A stretch of DNA of 64,000 bases from Robinsoniella peoriensis (lineage in GTDB: Bacteria > Bacillota > Clostridia > Lachnospirales > Lachnospiraceae): positions 248,001 through 312,000 of the forward strand of contig NZ_JTGN01000002.1 in assembly GCF_000797495.1 (NCBI RefSeq). The letters are read 5' to 3'. Positions 1-8,146 of this stretch are shown piece after piece. Position numbers and translations under genes: made by a program. The notes beneath the pieces are model-generated. The model did no database searches. It saw only the letters and a list, made by a program, of their open reading frames with translations, and had not been told where the DNA came from. Positions within the stretch are counted from its first letter, which is position 1. The number at the start of each line of letters is the position of its first letter.

Positions 1-89
1 AAAAAATGCTGGCTGCCATTATAAGTCAAAGGGGCAATCGAATAACATTTAGTAAGATTTGAAATTACTTTTTTTTCTGCTTTTAACAT
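1..89 (-). CDS. N-terminal fragment of a conserved protein, function not recognised
   Basis: The minus strand opens with an ATG at 89 preceded by a clear GGAGG (about 99-103 read in reverse), and stays open for 29 codons to the window edge. The peptide begins MLKAEKKVISNLTKCYSIAP and continues LTYNGSQHF. It lies 29 bp downstream of ulaE in the same direction, so the two are probably co-transcribed and this gene may belong to the same sugar pathway. I recall similar N-termini in Firmicute proteins of unassigned function, but nothing visible here assigns a role. The frame is supported by the ribosome site and the spacing, not by a domain. Confidence 0.55.
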   Translation of the reverse strand, partial: MLKAEKKVISNLTKCYSIAPLTYNGSQHF

Positions 90-118
90 ACGTTGCTGTC
101 CTCCATGGTTTTTATATT

Positions 119-994
119 CTAGAGCGTGTTTGTAAGTAACCCTGCCTGTTTCATTTTGTCTTCTACAAAAATTCTGGCATCCTTGATATTTTTTACAGCA
201 TCTTCAAAACTGTTGTTTATGGAATTATCTGCCCACATTTCGATTAAGAACATTCCGGAATAACCTAATTCCTTTAACTTCCGGAATATATCTGTAAAAC
301 GGACGCAGCCTTCTCCGAAGTTCACACATTTAAAGATGCCCGGTTTGGTTTCTTTTACATGTATGGCTACAATGTCGGCAAATCCAAGTTCTAATTCGCC
401 TTCCACATCGCTGCTGAAATTGCTGAGATTCCCCATGTCAGGATAAATCTTGAAATAAGGGGAAGGGATTTCTTTTAAATAATGCATCGCACGAACAATG
501 GTGCCTACGAATTTCGTATCCATGATCTCCATAGCCAATATAACGCCGGCTCTTGCCGCCATGGCTACGGATTGCTTCATGCCGTCCAGAAAAAGAGCTT
601 TTGTTTCTTCGTCTGACTCTTCGTAGTACACATCATAGGTTGCCAGCTGGATACAGCGGATGCCTAATTTTACGGATAAAAGAATAGCTTTTTCCATAAT
701 TTCAAATGCTTTTGCGCGGATATGAGGGTCTTTGCTGCCAAAAGGATATTTCCGGTGGCCGCTTAAACACATGGTGGGAAATGAAATCCCGGTCTGCTCC
801 ATGGTAGATTTCAGAGCTTCTATTTCTTCTTCACTCCAGTCGAGGCGGCTTAAGCGTTCTTCGGATTCATCAACGGAAAGTTCCATATAATCAAAGCCGG
901 CAGCTTTTGCAGCCTTCATTTTCTCATCCCAGGAAAAGTCCCCGGGGAGTGCTTTTTCATATATGCCAATGGGTATCTTATGGATATTATACAT
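119..994 (-). CDS. ulaE: L-ribulose-5-phosphate 3-epimerase (UlaE/SgbU type)
   Basis: A 291-residue TIM-barrel epimerase of the AP endonuclease 2-like fold. It should interconvert L-ribulose 5-phosphate and L-xylulose 5-phosphate in the cytoplasm, a step in ascorbate and L-xylulose use that feeds the pentose phosphate pathway. Sequence support: the IPIGIYEKALP start typical of UlaE/SgaU, metal-site segments around LAMEIMDTKF (about 155-165), YPDMGN (about 188) and IAIHVKETKPG-like VAIHVKETKPG (about 210), and the LIEMW strand near 250. Length fits the family. The start has a GGAG-type ribosome site. The last codons and the TAG stop coincide with one end of a dispersed repeat motif (AACACGCTCTAG on the minus strand). 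Upstream lie a minus-strand promoter and a 16-bp palindrome, suggesting sugar-responsive control. No other ula genes are in view, so the exact substrate pathway is inferred. Confidence 0.88.
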   Translation of the reverse strand: MYNIHKIPIGIYEKALPGDFSWDEKMKAAKAAGFDYMELSVDESEERLSRLDWSEEEIEALKSTMEQTGISFPTMCLSGHRKYPFGSKDPHIRAKAFEIMEKAILLSVKLGIRCIQLATYDVYYEESDEETKALFLDGMKQSVAMAARAGVILAMEIMDTKFVGTIVRAMHYLKEIPSPYFKIYPDMGNLSNFSSDVEGELELGFADIVAIHVKETKPGIFKCVNFGEGCVRFTDIFRKLKELGYSGMFLIEMWADNSINNSFEDAVKNIKDARIFVEDKMKQAGLLTNTL

Positions 995-1017
995 TCACTC
1001 CACACTCCTTCTCTACT

Positions 1018-1053
1018 AGAGTGTGTCAGAAAGCAATTTTCAGACACGCTCTA
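1018..1053. repeat. dispersed inverted-repeat element, copy B
   Basis: The outer arms AGAGTGTGTC and GACACGCTCT pair over 10 bp with one wobble, enclosing a short loop that contains AGAAAGCAATTTTCA. The right arm matches the ends of elements at 119, 10677, 21257, 31914, 44263 and 52030. It sits in the 5' leader of ulaE as read on the minus strand, about 25 bp upstream of its start codon. Confidence 0.6.
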
Positions 1054-1069
1054 TGTTCTTATTAAAATC

Positions 1070-1098
1070 AGCATATCATAAGGTGAGAATATGTTCAA
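1070..1098 (-). promoter_or_regulatory. probable sigma-A promoter of ulaE
   Basis: Read on the minus strand: TTGAAC at 1098-1093, a 17-bp spacer, then TATGCT at 1075-1070. Transcription would start near 1063 and run through the copy B repeat into ulaE. Confidence 0.5.
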
Positions 1099-1112
1099 CA
1101 AATTCTCGGTTA

Positions 1113-1128
1113 TTGCACATATGTGCAA
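1113..1128. promoter_or_regulatory. 16-bp perfect palindrome, candidate operator for ulaE
   Basis: TTGCACATATGTGCAA is its own reverse complement and lies 15 bp upstream of the -35 hexamer of the minus-strand promoter. SorC/DeoR-type sugar regulators recognise related TGAACATATGTTCA-like palindromes, so a sugar-binding regulator encoded elsewhere is plausible. It could also influence the rightward pth promoter 39 bp away. Confidence 0.5.
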
Positions 1129-1166
1129 ATAGACTTATACAGAATTACAGAAATACACTTTGAAGA

Positions 1167-1195
1167 TAGACATTTTGCAATTCTTCCTGTAAAAT
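1167..1195 (+). promoter_or_regulatory. probable promoter of pth-mfd
   Basis: TAGACA (1167-1172), 17-bp spacer, TAAAAT (1190-1195), followed after about 70 bp by the pth ribosome site GGAGGAAG and ATG. Confidence 0.5.
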
Positions 1196-1270
1196 AAGGA
1201 AGAGAAATGTGAAAGAAGGACACTTTTAGTGCACCTTTAAGCCGTAGTTAATTCGGCAGAGGAGGAAGAT

Positions 1271-1840
1271 ATGTTTGTAATTGCAGGACTGGGAAATCCG
1301 GGACGACAATATGCGCATACGCGGCATAATGTAGGTTTTGATACAATAGATAAATTAGCAGACAAGTACCGTATCAATGTAGATACGAAGAAATTTAAAG
1401 CATTGTGCGGCAGCGGAGTGATAGACGGACAGAAAGTAATTCTGGTAAAACCGCAGACTTTTATGAATCTGAGTGGTGAAAGTGTCCGTGAGGTCATAGA
1501 CTTTTACAAAGTAGATTTTGAAACGAATCTGATCGTGATTTACGATGATATCAGTCTGGAGCCGGGTCAGCTGAGGCTTCGTGCAAAGGGAAGTGCCGGA
1601 GGGCACAATGGTATTAAAAATATCATTGCCCATCTGGGAAGCCAGGATTTTCCCAGAATCAAAATTGGTGTGGGAGAAAAACCGGAAGGATATGATCTGG
1701 CGGATTATGTGTTGGGACATTTTCCGCGGGAAGAGCGTAAGCTGATCGACGAGCTGCTGGAAAGAGCAGGAGATGCAGCGGTCAAAATAATGACAGGAGA
1801 TATGGCTTCGGCCATGAATGAATATAATAAGAAGGTGTGA
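1271..1840 (+). CDS. pth: peptidyl-tRNA hydrolase
   Basis: A 189-residue bacterial Pth, which cleaves the ester bond of peptidyl-tRNAs dropped by stalled ribosomes and recycles the tRNA. Visible signatures: GLGNPG at residues 6-11 with the substrate-binding Asn, TRHNVGF near 18-24 with the catalytic His, FMNLSG near 66, and YDDISLEPGQLRLR near 92-105 carrying the Asp that activates the His, followed by GSAGGHNG. Length is standard. The ATG has GGAGGAAG just upstream. The stop TGA is separated by one base from the mfd ATG, so the two genes form an operon, the common arrangement in Firmicutes. Confidence 0.96.
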   Translation: MFVIAGLGNPGRQYAHTRHNVGFDTIDKLADKYRINVDTKKFKALCGSGVIDGQKVILVKPQTFMNLSGESVREVIDFYKVDFETNLIVIYDDISLEPGQLRLRAKGSAGGHNGIKNIIAHLGSQDFPRIKIGVGEKPEGYDLADYVLGHFPREERKLIDELLERAGDAAVKIMTGDMASAMNEYNKKV

Positions 1841-1841
1841 G

Positions 1842-4800
1842 ATGAAGACTTTTACAAGTCCACTAAAAAATTTAAGCGAGTTTGAGGATATCAGGCGGGA
1901 GCTAATGTATCATCAGGGAGTACTTCAGGTATCTGGTTGTATTGATTCGCAAAAATCACATTTTATGTATAGTGCAGGGGATGGTTTCCAAAGGAAAATC
2001 ATCCTTACTTACAGTGATTTAAAAGCAAAAGAAATTTATGAAGATTACAAATTTTTTGATCCGAATGTCATGCTGTATCCGTCAAAGGATTTAATTTTTT
2101 ATAATGCGGATATTCACAGTAATCTTATCGGGCAGCAGAGAATAGCAGTCATGAAGGCGCTGTTAGAAAATGAACAGGTTACGGTAATTACAACCCTCGC
2201 CGGATGTATGGATCATTTGCTGCCGCTTCAGTACTTTGCAGAGCATGTGCTCTGTCTGAAAAATGACAGTAGTCTAAAACTGGATCAGCTGTCTGAAGAA
2301 CTGATCGGAATGGGTTATGAGAAAAGCAGCCAGGTGGAAGGCTTTGGACAGTTTGCAGTCCGCGGCGGAATCCTGGATATTTATCCCCTGACAGAAGAGA
2401 ATCCGATCCGTATTGAGCTTTGGGGAGATGAGATAGATTCGATCCGGAGTTTTGATGTGGAAAGCCAGAGATCCATTGAAAACCTGGAAGAAATCAAAGT
2501 TTATCCGGCGAATGAAGTAATTGTAGACAAGAAGCATCTGGAGCAGGGGCTGAAAAAGATCGAAGAGGAGTCTAAGAAACTCTATCAGACACTGCGTAAG
2601 CAGATGAAGACAGAAGAAGCACACAGAATCCAGGAACTGACAGAAGAAATTAAGGAGAGGCTGACGGATTTCCGGGGCATCACCGGACTGGACAGCTATA
2701 TCCATTACTTTTATGACAGGGATGTGTCTTTCCTGGAGTATTTTGATCCAAAGGATACGATTTTCTTCCTGGATGAGCCGAATCATCTGGAAGAGGAAGG
2801 TTATGCAGTAGAGGAAGAATTCCGGGAAAGCATGATGAACCGTCTGGCAAAGGGATATATACTGCCCGGGCAGACGGAAGTGCTGTACAGCTATAATGAA
2901 ATTATAGGCAGGCTGAATAACCGCAATTGCCTGGCACTTTGTACGCTGGAAACGGCAAAAGGGGACTGGAAGATCACAAATATGCATCACATGAATGTGA
3001 AATCCGTAAATCCCTATAATAACAGCTTTGAACTTCTGGTGCAGGATCTTCGAAGATTTAAAAAAGACGGTTATCAGGTAGTACTTCTGTCCGGTTCCAG
3101 AACCAGGGCAAAGCGCCTTTCAGAAGATCTCAGGGAATATGACCTGAACAGTTTCTATACGGAAGATCTGAACAGGAAAGTGAAGCCGGGAGAAATTCTG
3201 GTAACCCATGGATATACACACAGAGGTTATGAATATCCGCTGATTAAGTTTGTCATTATTTCCGAAAGTGACATTTTTGGAAAAGAGAAGAAAAAGAAGA
3301 AAAAACGCAAGAGCTTTGAAGGCCAGAAGATAGAAAGTTTTAATGAACTGAGCGTAGGAGACTATGTAGTTCATGAAAATCATGGACTTGGTATCTACAA
3401 GGGAATCGAAAAAGTAGAGGTAGACCGGGTCACAAAGGATTATATGAAGATTGAATACAGCGGTGGCAGCAATCTTTATATACTGGCAACCCAGCTGGAT
3501 GTAATCCAGAAATATGCGGATTCCGATGCAAAGAAGCCAAAACTGAATAAACTTGGTACCCAGGAATGGAATAAGACGAAGACCAGGGTACGCAGTGCGG
3601 TAAAAGATATTGCAAAAGACCTGGTGGAACTATATGCGGTACGACAGGCGAGAGAGGGTTTTATCTACGGTCCGGATACGGTTTGGCAGAAAGAATTTGA
3701 AGAGATGTTTCCTTTTGAGGAGACGGAAGATCAGCTGCTGGCAATAGAAGCAGCTAAAAAGGATATGGAGAGCACTAAGATCATGGATCGCCTTGTCTGC
3801 GGAGATGTGGGATACGGTAAAACGGAAATTGCCATCCGGGCGGCATTTAAAGCGGCGCAGGAAGGTAAACAGGTGGTATATCTGGTGCCTACCACAATTC
3901 TGGCACAGCAGCATTATAATACATTTGTTCAGAGAATGAAGGAATTTCCGGTACGTGTGGATCTGCTTTGCCGGTTCCGTACCTCGGCTGAACAGAAAAG
4001 GACGATAACAGACCTGAAAAAGGGAATGGTAGATATCATAATAGGAACCCACAGAGTCTTGTCTAAGGATGTGGAATTTAAAGATCTGGGGCTTCTGATT
4101 ATTGATGAAGAACAGCGTTTTGGGGTAACCCATAAAGAGAAGATAAAGAAATTAAAAGATAATATAGATGTTCTGACTCTGACAGCTACACCGATTCCAA
4201 GGACGCTGCACATGAGTTTAATCGGTATCCGGGACATGAGTGTATTAGAAGAAGCACCTATGGAGCGTATGCCGATACAGACTTATGTGATGGAGTACAA
4301 TGATGAAATGGTCCGAGAGGCAATCAACAGGGAACTTTCCAGAGGCGGACAGGTATATTATGTCTATAACAGGGTAAATACCATTGTAGAAATGACCAAT
4401 ACCATAGCAAAACTGGTGCCGGAGGCAAATGTAGCATTTGCCCATGGGCAGATGAAGGAGCGGGAACTGGAACGAATTATGTTTGATTTCATTAACGGAG
4501 AAATTGACGTGCTGGTGTCAACGACGATCATTGAAACAGGATTGGACATCTCCAATGTTAATACCATGATTATTCATGATGCCGATACCCTGGGACTTTC
4601 TCAGCTCTATCAGCTGAGAGGACGTGTGGGGCGTTCGAACCGTACAGCATATGCATTTTTGATGTATAAACGCAATAAGATGCTTAAAGAAGTAGCGGAA
4701 AAGCGGCTTCACGCAATCAAGGAATTCACGGAACTAGGTTCCGGTTTTAAAATAGCCATGCGGGATCTGGAAATCCGCGGAGCAGGAAATCTGCTGGGAG

Positions 4801-5366
4801 CAGAACAGCATGGACATATGGAAGCGATTGGTTATGATCTTTACTGCAAAATGCTTGGGGAATCGGTACGTGAATTAAAAGGCGAAAAGACAATTGAAGA
4901 ATCCTATGAGACAACAATTGATCTGGATATTGATGCATTTATACCGGAACGCTATATCCGCAGTGAATTCCAGAAACTGGACATCTATAAGAGGATTGCC
5001 GGAATTGAAAGTGAAGAAGAATACGATGATATGTTAGAAGAACTGATGGATCGTTTTGGAGAACCGCCAAAATCAGTCCAGAACCTTCTGATGATCGCTA
5101 ACTTGAAAGCTTTGGCTCATAAAGGTTTTGTGGTGGAAATATCACAAAAGGGTGACTTTATTAAGTTCACCATGTTTGAGCGGGCTTCCGTAGATCCGGT
5201 GAAGATTGAGGAAATGCTGAAGCGCTATAATGGAAAAGTAAAGTTCACCATTGAAGCCAACCCGTATTTTATTTACAGTAAGCCAAGAAAAAGCCTGAAA
5301 GATAACGATGATATTCTTATGGTGGTAAGGGATATATTGAATGATATTCTGATGTTAAGAAAGTAA
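1842..5366 (+). CDS. mfd: transcription-repair coupling factor
   Basis: A 1174-residue Mfd that displaces RNA polymerase stalled at DNA lesions and recruits UvrA. Domains in order: UvrB-like N-terminal part (about 1-350), CarD-like RNA polymerase interaction domain starting near 500 (SVGDYVVHENHGLGIYKGIE), RecG-like helicase with Walker A GDVGYGKTE near 650, DEEQRFGV near 754, TATPIPRTL, the translocation motif region GRVGRSNRTAYAF, and the C-terminal TRCF domain near 1000-1120. The open frame extends to an ATG at 1818 inside pth, but the ATG at 1842, directly behind GAAGGTGTGAG, is the better start and gives the normal N-terminus. A lysine-rich linker (KEKKKKKKRK) precedes the CarD-like domain. 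Confidence 0.96.
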   Translation: MKTFTSPLKNLSEFEDIRRELMYHQGVLQVSGCIDSQKSHFMYSAGDGFQRKIILTYSDLKAKEIYEDYKFFDPNVMLYPSKDLIFYNADIHSNLIGQQRIAVMKALLENEQVTVITTLAGCMDHLLPLQYFAEHVLCLKNDSSLKLDQLSEELIGMGYEKSSQVEGFGQFAVRGGILDIYPLTEENPIRIELWGDEIDSIRSFDVESQRSIENLEEIKVYPANEVIVDKKHLEQGLKKIEEESKKLYQTLRKQMKTEEAHRIQELTEEIKERLTDFRGITGLDSYIHYFYDRDVSFLEYFDPKDTIFFLDEPNHLEEEGYAVEEEFRESMMNRLAKGYILPGQTEVLYSYNEIIGRLNNRNCLALCTLETAKGDWKITNMHHMNVKSVNPYNNSFELLVQDLRRFKKDGYQVVLLSGSRTRAKRLSEDLREYDLNSFYTEDLNRKVKPGEILVTHGYTHRGYEYPLIKFVIISESDIFGKEKKKKKKRKSFEGQKIESFNELSVGDYVVHENHGLGIYKGIEKVEVDRVTKDYMKIEYSGGSNLYILATQLDVIQKYADSDAKKPKLNKLGTQEWNKTKTRVRSAVKDIAKDLVELYAVRQAREGFIYGPDTVWQKEFEEMFPFEETEDQLLAIEAAKKDMESTKIMDRLVCGDVGYGKTEIAIRAAFKAAQEGKQVVYLVPTTILAQQHYNTFVQRMKEFPVRVDLLCRFRTSAEQKRTITDLKKGMVDIIIGTHRVLSKDVEFKDLGLLIIDEEQRFGVTHKEKIKKLKDNIDVLTLTATPIPRTLHMSLIGIRDMSVLEEAPMERMPIQTYVMEYNDEMVREAINRELSRGGQVYYVYNRVNTIVEMTNTIAKLVPEANVAFAHGQMKERELERIMFDFINGEIDVLVSTTIIETGLDISNVNTMIIHDADTLGLSQLYQLRGRVGRSNRTAYAFLMYKRNKMLKEVAEKRLHAIKEFTELGSGFKIAMRDLEIRGAGNLLGAEQHGHMEAIGYDLYCKMLGESVRELKGEKTIEESYETTIDLDIDAFIPERYIRSEFQKLDIYKRIAGIESEEEYDDMLEELMDRFGEPPKSVQNLLMIANLKALAHKGFVVEISQKGDFIKFTMFERASVDPVKIEEMLKRYNGKVKFTIEANPYFIYSKPRKSLKDNDDILMVVRDILNDILMLRK

Positions 5367-5432
5367 AGAGCGAAAATTTACGAAAATGATGGGGTAAAAA
5401 GTGAACTTTAGATGAAAAATGAACAAAAAGGA

Positions 5433-5461
5433 TTGCGGTGATTTTGAAAACAGGCTATAAT
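5433..5461 (+). promoter_or_regulatory. probable promoter of the PrsA-like lipoprotein gene
   Basis: TTGCGG (5433-5438), 17-bp spacer, consensus TATAAT (5456-5461). The ribosome site AGGAGG follows about 20 bp later, just before the ATG at 5498. Confidence 0.6.
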
Positions 5462-5497
5462 ATAAGGAATTGAGACTTTCTAGGAGGAAACTTATTT

Positions 5498-6724
5498 ATG
5501 AATAAGCTAGGTAAAAAACTTGTAGCTGCCGGAATCTGTATCTGTATGGCAGCAGCGTCCCTGACAGGGTGTGGAAATGTAAATGCAGATGCGACAGTGG
5601 CAACATTGGACGGGGAAAAGGTACCTTTCGGAATTGCTAATTTTATGCTTCGTTATAATCAGGCTCAGATGCAGAGTTCTTATGGTTCCATGTTTGGTGA
5701 AGATATGTGGAATACGGATCTCATGGGAAGCGGTACCCCATATGGTACAACTTTTAAAACCCAGATGATGGACAGTCTGGAAGAAATGCTGATCTTAGAG
5801 AAACATATGGCAGATTATGATATTACGGTTACCGATGAAGAAAAAGCAAAAATTGAAAGCTCTGCAAAGCAGTTTATGGAAGAGAATTCAGAAGAAACGA
5901 TTGAGGAATTAACAGCATCCCAGGAGACGGTTTCCAGGGTGTTAACACTTTATACGATTAACAACAAGATGAAAAAAGCAATTGAGGCAAAAGCAGATAC
6001 AAACGTATCCGATGATGAGGCGGCTCAGAAGACGGTTTCCTATGTATTATTCAGTACCGCTGATACCACAGATGCGGATGGAACAACAAAATCTTTAACA
6101 GACGATGAGAAAAAAGCGTTAAAAGACAATGCACAGAAAGTATTAGATGCCGTAAAGGGCGGAAAAGAAATGGATGCAGCCGTAAAAGAAGTAGATGAAG
6201 AAAAGACAGCTTCCACCGCTTCTTATGGAACAGACAACGGAACGTTACCGGATGAAGTAAAGACCGCTGCAGACAAGTTAAAAGACGGAGAAACAGCAGA
6301 CAGCATAATTGAAACAGACAGCGGATATTATGTTGTGCAGATGAAGAGTACTTTTGACAAAGAGGCTACAGAGACACAGAAACAAACCATTATCAACCAG
6401 AGAAAGAGTGACAAATACGAAGAAGTTTACACAGCCTGGAAAGAAAAGGCTGAATTCAAAGTAGAAGATAAGGTTTGGGGCAAGATTAATTTTACAGATA
6501 AGGTTAGCGTAAAGCAGACTGAGACAGAAGCACAGAGCAATACGACGGAAGCCGGAAGTGAAGGAACTACGGAGGCTGCCGGAAGTGAAAAATCTTCGGA
6601 AGCGGTATCCGGGAAAACAACTGAGGCTGGTTCGGAAGCAGCGACAACAGAAGCAGCAACGACAGAAGCGGCAACGACAGAAGCAGTTACAACAGAAGCA
6701 GCAACAACGGAAGCTGCTGAGTAA
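5498..6724 (+). CDS. PrsA/SurA-like peptidyl-prolyl isomerase lipoprotein with TTEA-repeat tail
   Basis: A 408-residue lipoprotein. Residues 1-24 are a signal peptide ending in the lipobox LTGC, with Cys25 as the lipidated residue. Residues about 30-170 are an alpha-helical SurA_N-type chaperone region, and about 175-275 resemble a parvulin (PPIC) domain (VSYVLFSTAD, TASYGTDNGTLPDEV, SGYYVVQMKS). It probably helps exported proteins fold outside the membrane. After residue 340 the protein turns into low-complexity TTEA/GSE sequence that ends in repeated ATTEA units, presumably an extended segment in the wall. The parvulin domain is divergent, so isomerase activity is not certain. The gene has its own promoter and ends at a strong terminator shared with the convergent phosphoesterase gene. 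Confidence 0.8.
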   Translation: MNKLGKKLVAAGICICMAAASLTGCGNVNADATVATLDGEKVPFGIANFMLRYNQAQMQSSYGSMFGEDMWNTDLMGSGTPYGTTFKTQMMDSLEEMLILEKHMADYDITVTDEEKAKIESSAKQFMEENSEETIEELTASQETVSRVLTLYTINNKMKKAIEAKADTNVSDDEAAQKTVSYVLFSTADTTDADGTTKSLTDDEKKALKDNAQKVLDAVKGGKEMDAAVKEVDEEKTASTASYGTDNGTLPDEVKTAADKLKDGETADSIIETDSGYYVVQMKSTFDKEATETQKQTIINQRKSDKYEEVYTAWKEKAEFKVEDKVWGKINFTDKVSVKQTETEAQSNTTEAGSEGTTEAAGSEKSSEAVSGKTTEAGSEAATTEAATTEAATTEAVTTEAATTEAAE

Positions 6725-6742
6725 GAAAAATATATCAGACAG

Positions 6743-6780
6743 AAAAAAGAAGCGTCAGGCTGCACTGGCGCTTCTTTTTT
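6743..6780. terminator. bidirectional intrinsic terminator
   Basis: A 12-bp stem, AAAAAAGAAGCG with CGCTTCTTTTTT, around a GC-containing loop. T-runs exist in both directions, so it can end the lipoprotein gene (+) and the convergent phosphoesterase gene (-). Confidence 0.85.
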
Positions 6781-6800
6781 AGGAAAAGGAACTATTATAA

Positions 6801-7997
6801 TCATTTGGTAAATGCAACATCAATTTCCACAACCTCACTTTTGGTACCCACGCGCATATTCGGTCCCCAGACCCCGACGCCGGATGTGACGATGTTATGC
6901 ATGTTGTCCTTCTTCAGATATCCGTATGCATTTTCCCACAATAAACCAATAGTGAGATTACCGGGGAACATCTGGCCATCGTGGGTGTGGCCGCAGAGAT
7001 TCAGGTCAACACCTGCATCCGCAGCTTCCTGAAGGGCTTTTGGCTGATGGTCAATGAAAATGATTGGTTTTGATTTGTCTAAGGATTCCGTTAACTGAGC
7101 AGGGGTTTTCCTGGTTTCTTTATCCTTTTTGGTAACGGAGTAGTCCTTTCGTCCTGTCAGATAAAAATTATTGTTGATCAGAACTGTCTGATCGGTCAGA
7201 AGCGTAATACCGGAATCTTTTAAGAAGTCTACCATCTGCGTATCTGCACCAATCTTTTTTTGAGAGCCAAAGGTAAATCCGGCAAGAATCGGTTCTTCAA
7301 TATCGTGATTTCCCCAACAGGCATAAACACCGTATTTACTTTTGATACTGCGCAGAGTCCGGGCAATCTCATCCGGATTTTTAATTGCCTCAAATTCATT
7401 ATCGAAGATATCTCCGGCAATACAAACAATATCCGGTTCCATTGCATTAATTTTATCTGCCATCTGCTTCATATGCCAGCTGCCTATACTATAGCCAAGG
7501 TGCATGTCCGCTACCAGAGCGATCTTCAGGGACTGGTCAGTGCCGCAGGATTTATCTACGGTCACCTGATAGCTGGTATGATATAGATGCCGTGCATGCA
7601 GGGTGCCATAGACACTCAGAGAGATAATGACCACGGCACAAACTGTGCCGGTCAGCACAAAAGTTCTGCGGGAGCGAAGCTTTTCCTGATCTATAAATTT
7701 CAAATGGCGCAGTATAATACGAATCAGATCTACGACAGCGACAGTAAGCAGGATGTATAGAAATGTTCCCAGATAAAAATTACTTACCGTCTTTAAAAAT
7801 CGGTGAATTACAACCGGTTTTGTAATCAGAAAAGCAGTTAACAGGGAAGTAGATACAAAAATATAAGCTGCAATAAATACAACCCGAAACCATTTTTTCT
7901 TAAAGTAATGGGTACATGACCCCATCCATTTCAATATCCATCGAAGAATATAAAAGTTCACCAACAGATAAATTGGTGATAAGAATAATGCAATCAT
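6801..7997 (-). CDS. membrane-anchored metallophosphoesterase (YkuE-like)
   Basis: A 398-residue protein with three or four N-terminal membrane segments (about 1-20, 37-60, 75-100 and 115-135) followed by a calcineurin-like phosphoesterase domain. The metal-binding motifs are intact and in order: ADMHLG near 163, GDIFDN near 195, GNHDIE near 232, DHQP near 318 and CGHTHDGQ near 336. YkuE-type members hydrolyse phosphoesters at the membrane, including UDP-diacylglucosamine-like lipids; the substrate here is unknown. It converges on the PrsA-like gene and shares its terminator. It stands alone on the minus strand. Confidence 0.85.
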   Translation of the reverse strand: MIALFLSPIYLLVNFYILRWILKWMGSCTHYFKKKWFRVVFIAAYIFVSTSLLTAFLITKPVVIHRFLKTVSNFYLGTFLYILLTVAVVDLIRIILRHLKFIDQEKLRSRRTFVLTGTVCAVVIISLSVYGTLHARHLYHTSYQVTVDKSCGTDQSLKIALVADMHLGYSIGSWHMKQMADKINAMEPDIVCIAGDIFDNEFEAIKNPDEIARTLRSIKSKYGVYACWGNHDIEEPILAGFTFGSQKKIGADTQMVDFLKDSGITLLTDQTVLINNNFYLTGRKDYSVTKKDKETRKTPAQLTESLDKSKPIIFIDHQPKALQEAADAGVDLNLCGHTHDGQMFPGNLTIGLLWENAYGYLKKDNMHNIVTSGVGVWGPNMRVGTKSEVVEIDVAFTK

Positions 7998-8070
7998 AAT
8001 ACTTAAGCCTCTTTTCTGTTTTGTTTGAAAAATTGTAACACAAAATCAAAAAAAAAGCACGGGGTTTCAG

Positions 8071-8099
8071 TTGCGAAGTCAGAAAAGTTGTTTTATAAT
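8071..8099 (+). promoter_or_regulatory. probable promoter of the DUF975 gene
   Basis: TTGCGA (8071-8076), 17-bp spacer, TATAAT (8094-8099), about 48 bp before the coding start. Confidence 0.55.
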
Positions 8100-8146
8100 A
8101 AAAATATAACAGACAGATTGAAGACGGATGGGTGGAATTTAAATAT

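Noticed and set aside
2274..2990. 238-codon minus-strand frame inside mfd
   Set aside because: Opposes a certain gene, Phe/Cys/Ile-rich with no ribosome site; typical antisense shadow.
6427..6804. Long minus-strand frame rich in VVAAS repeats
   Set aside because: It is the reverse complement of the TTEA tail of the PrsA-like gene and its terminator; repeat DNA keeps several frames open. No ribosome site.
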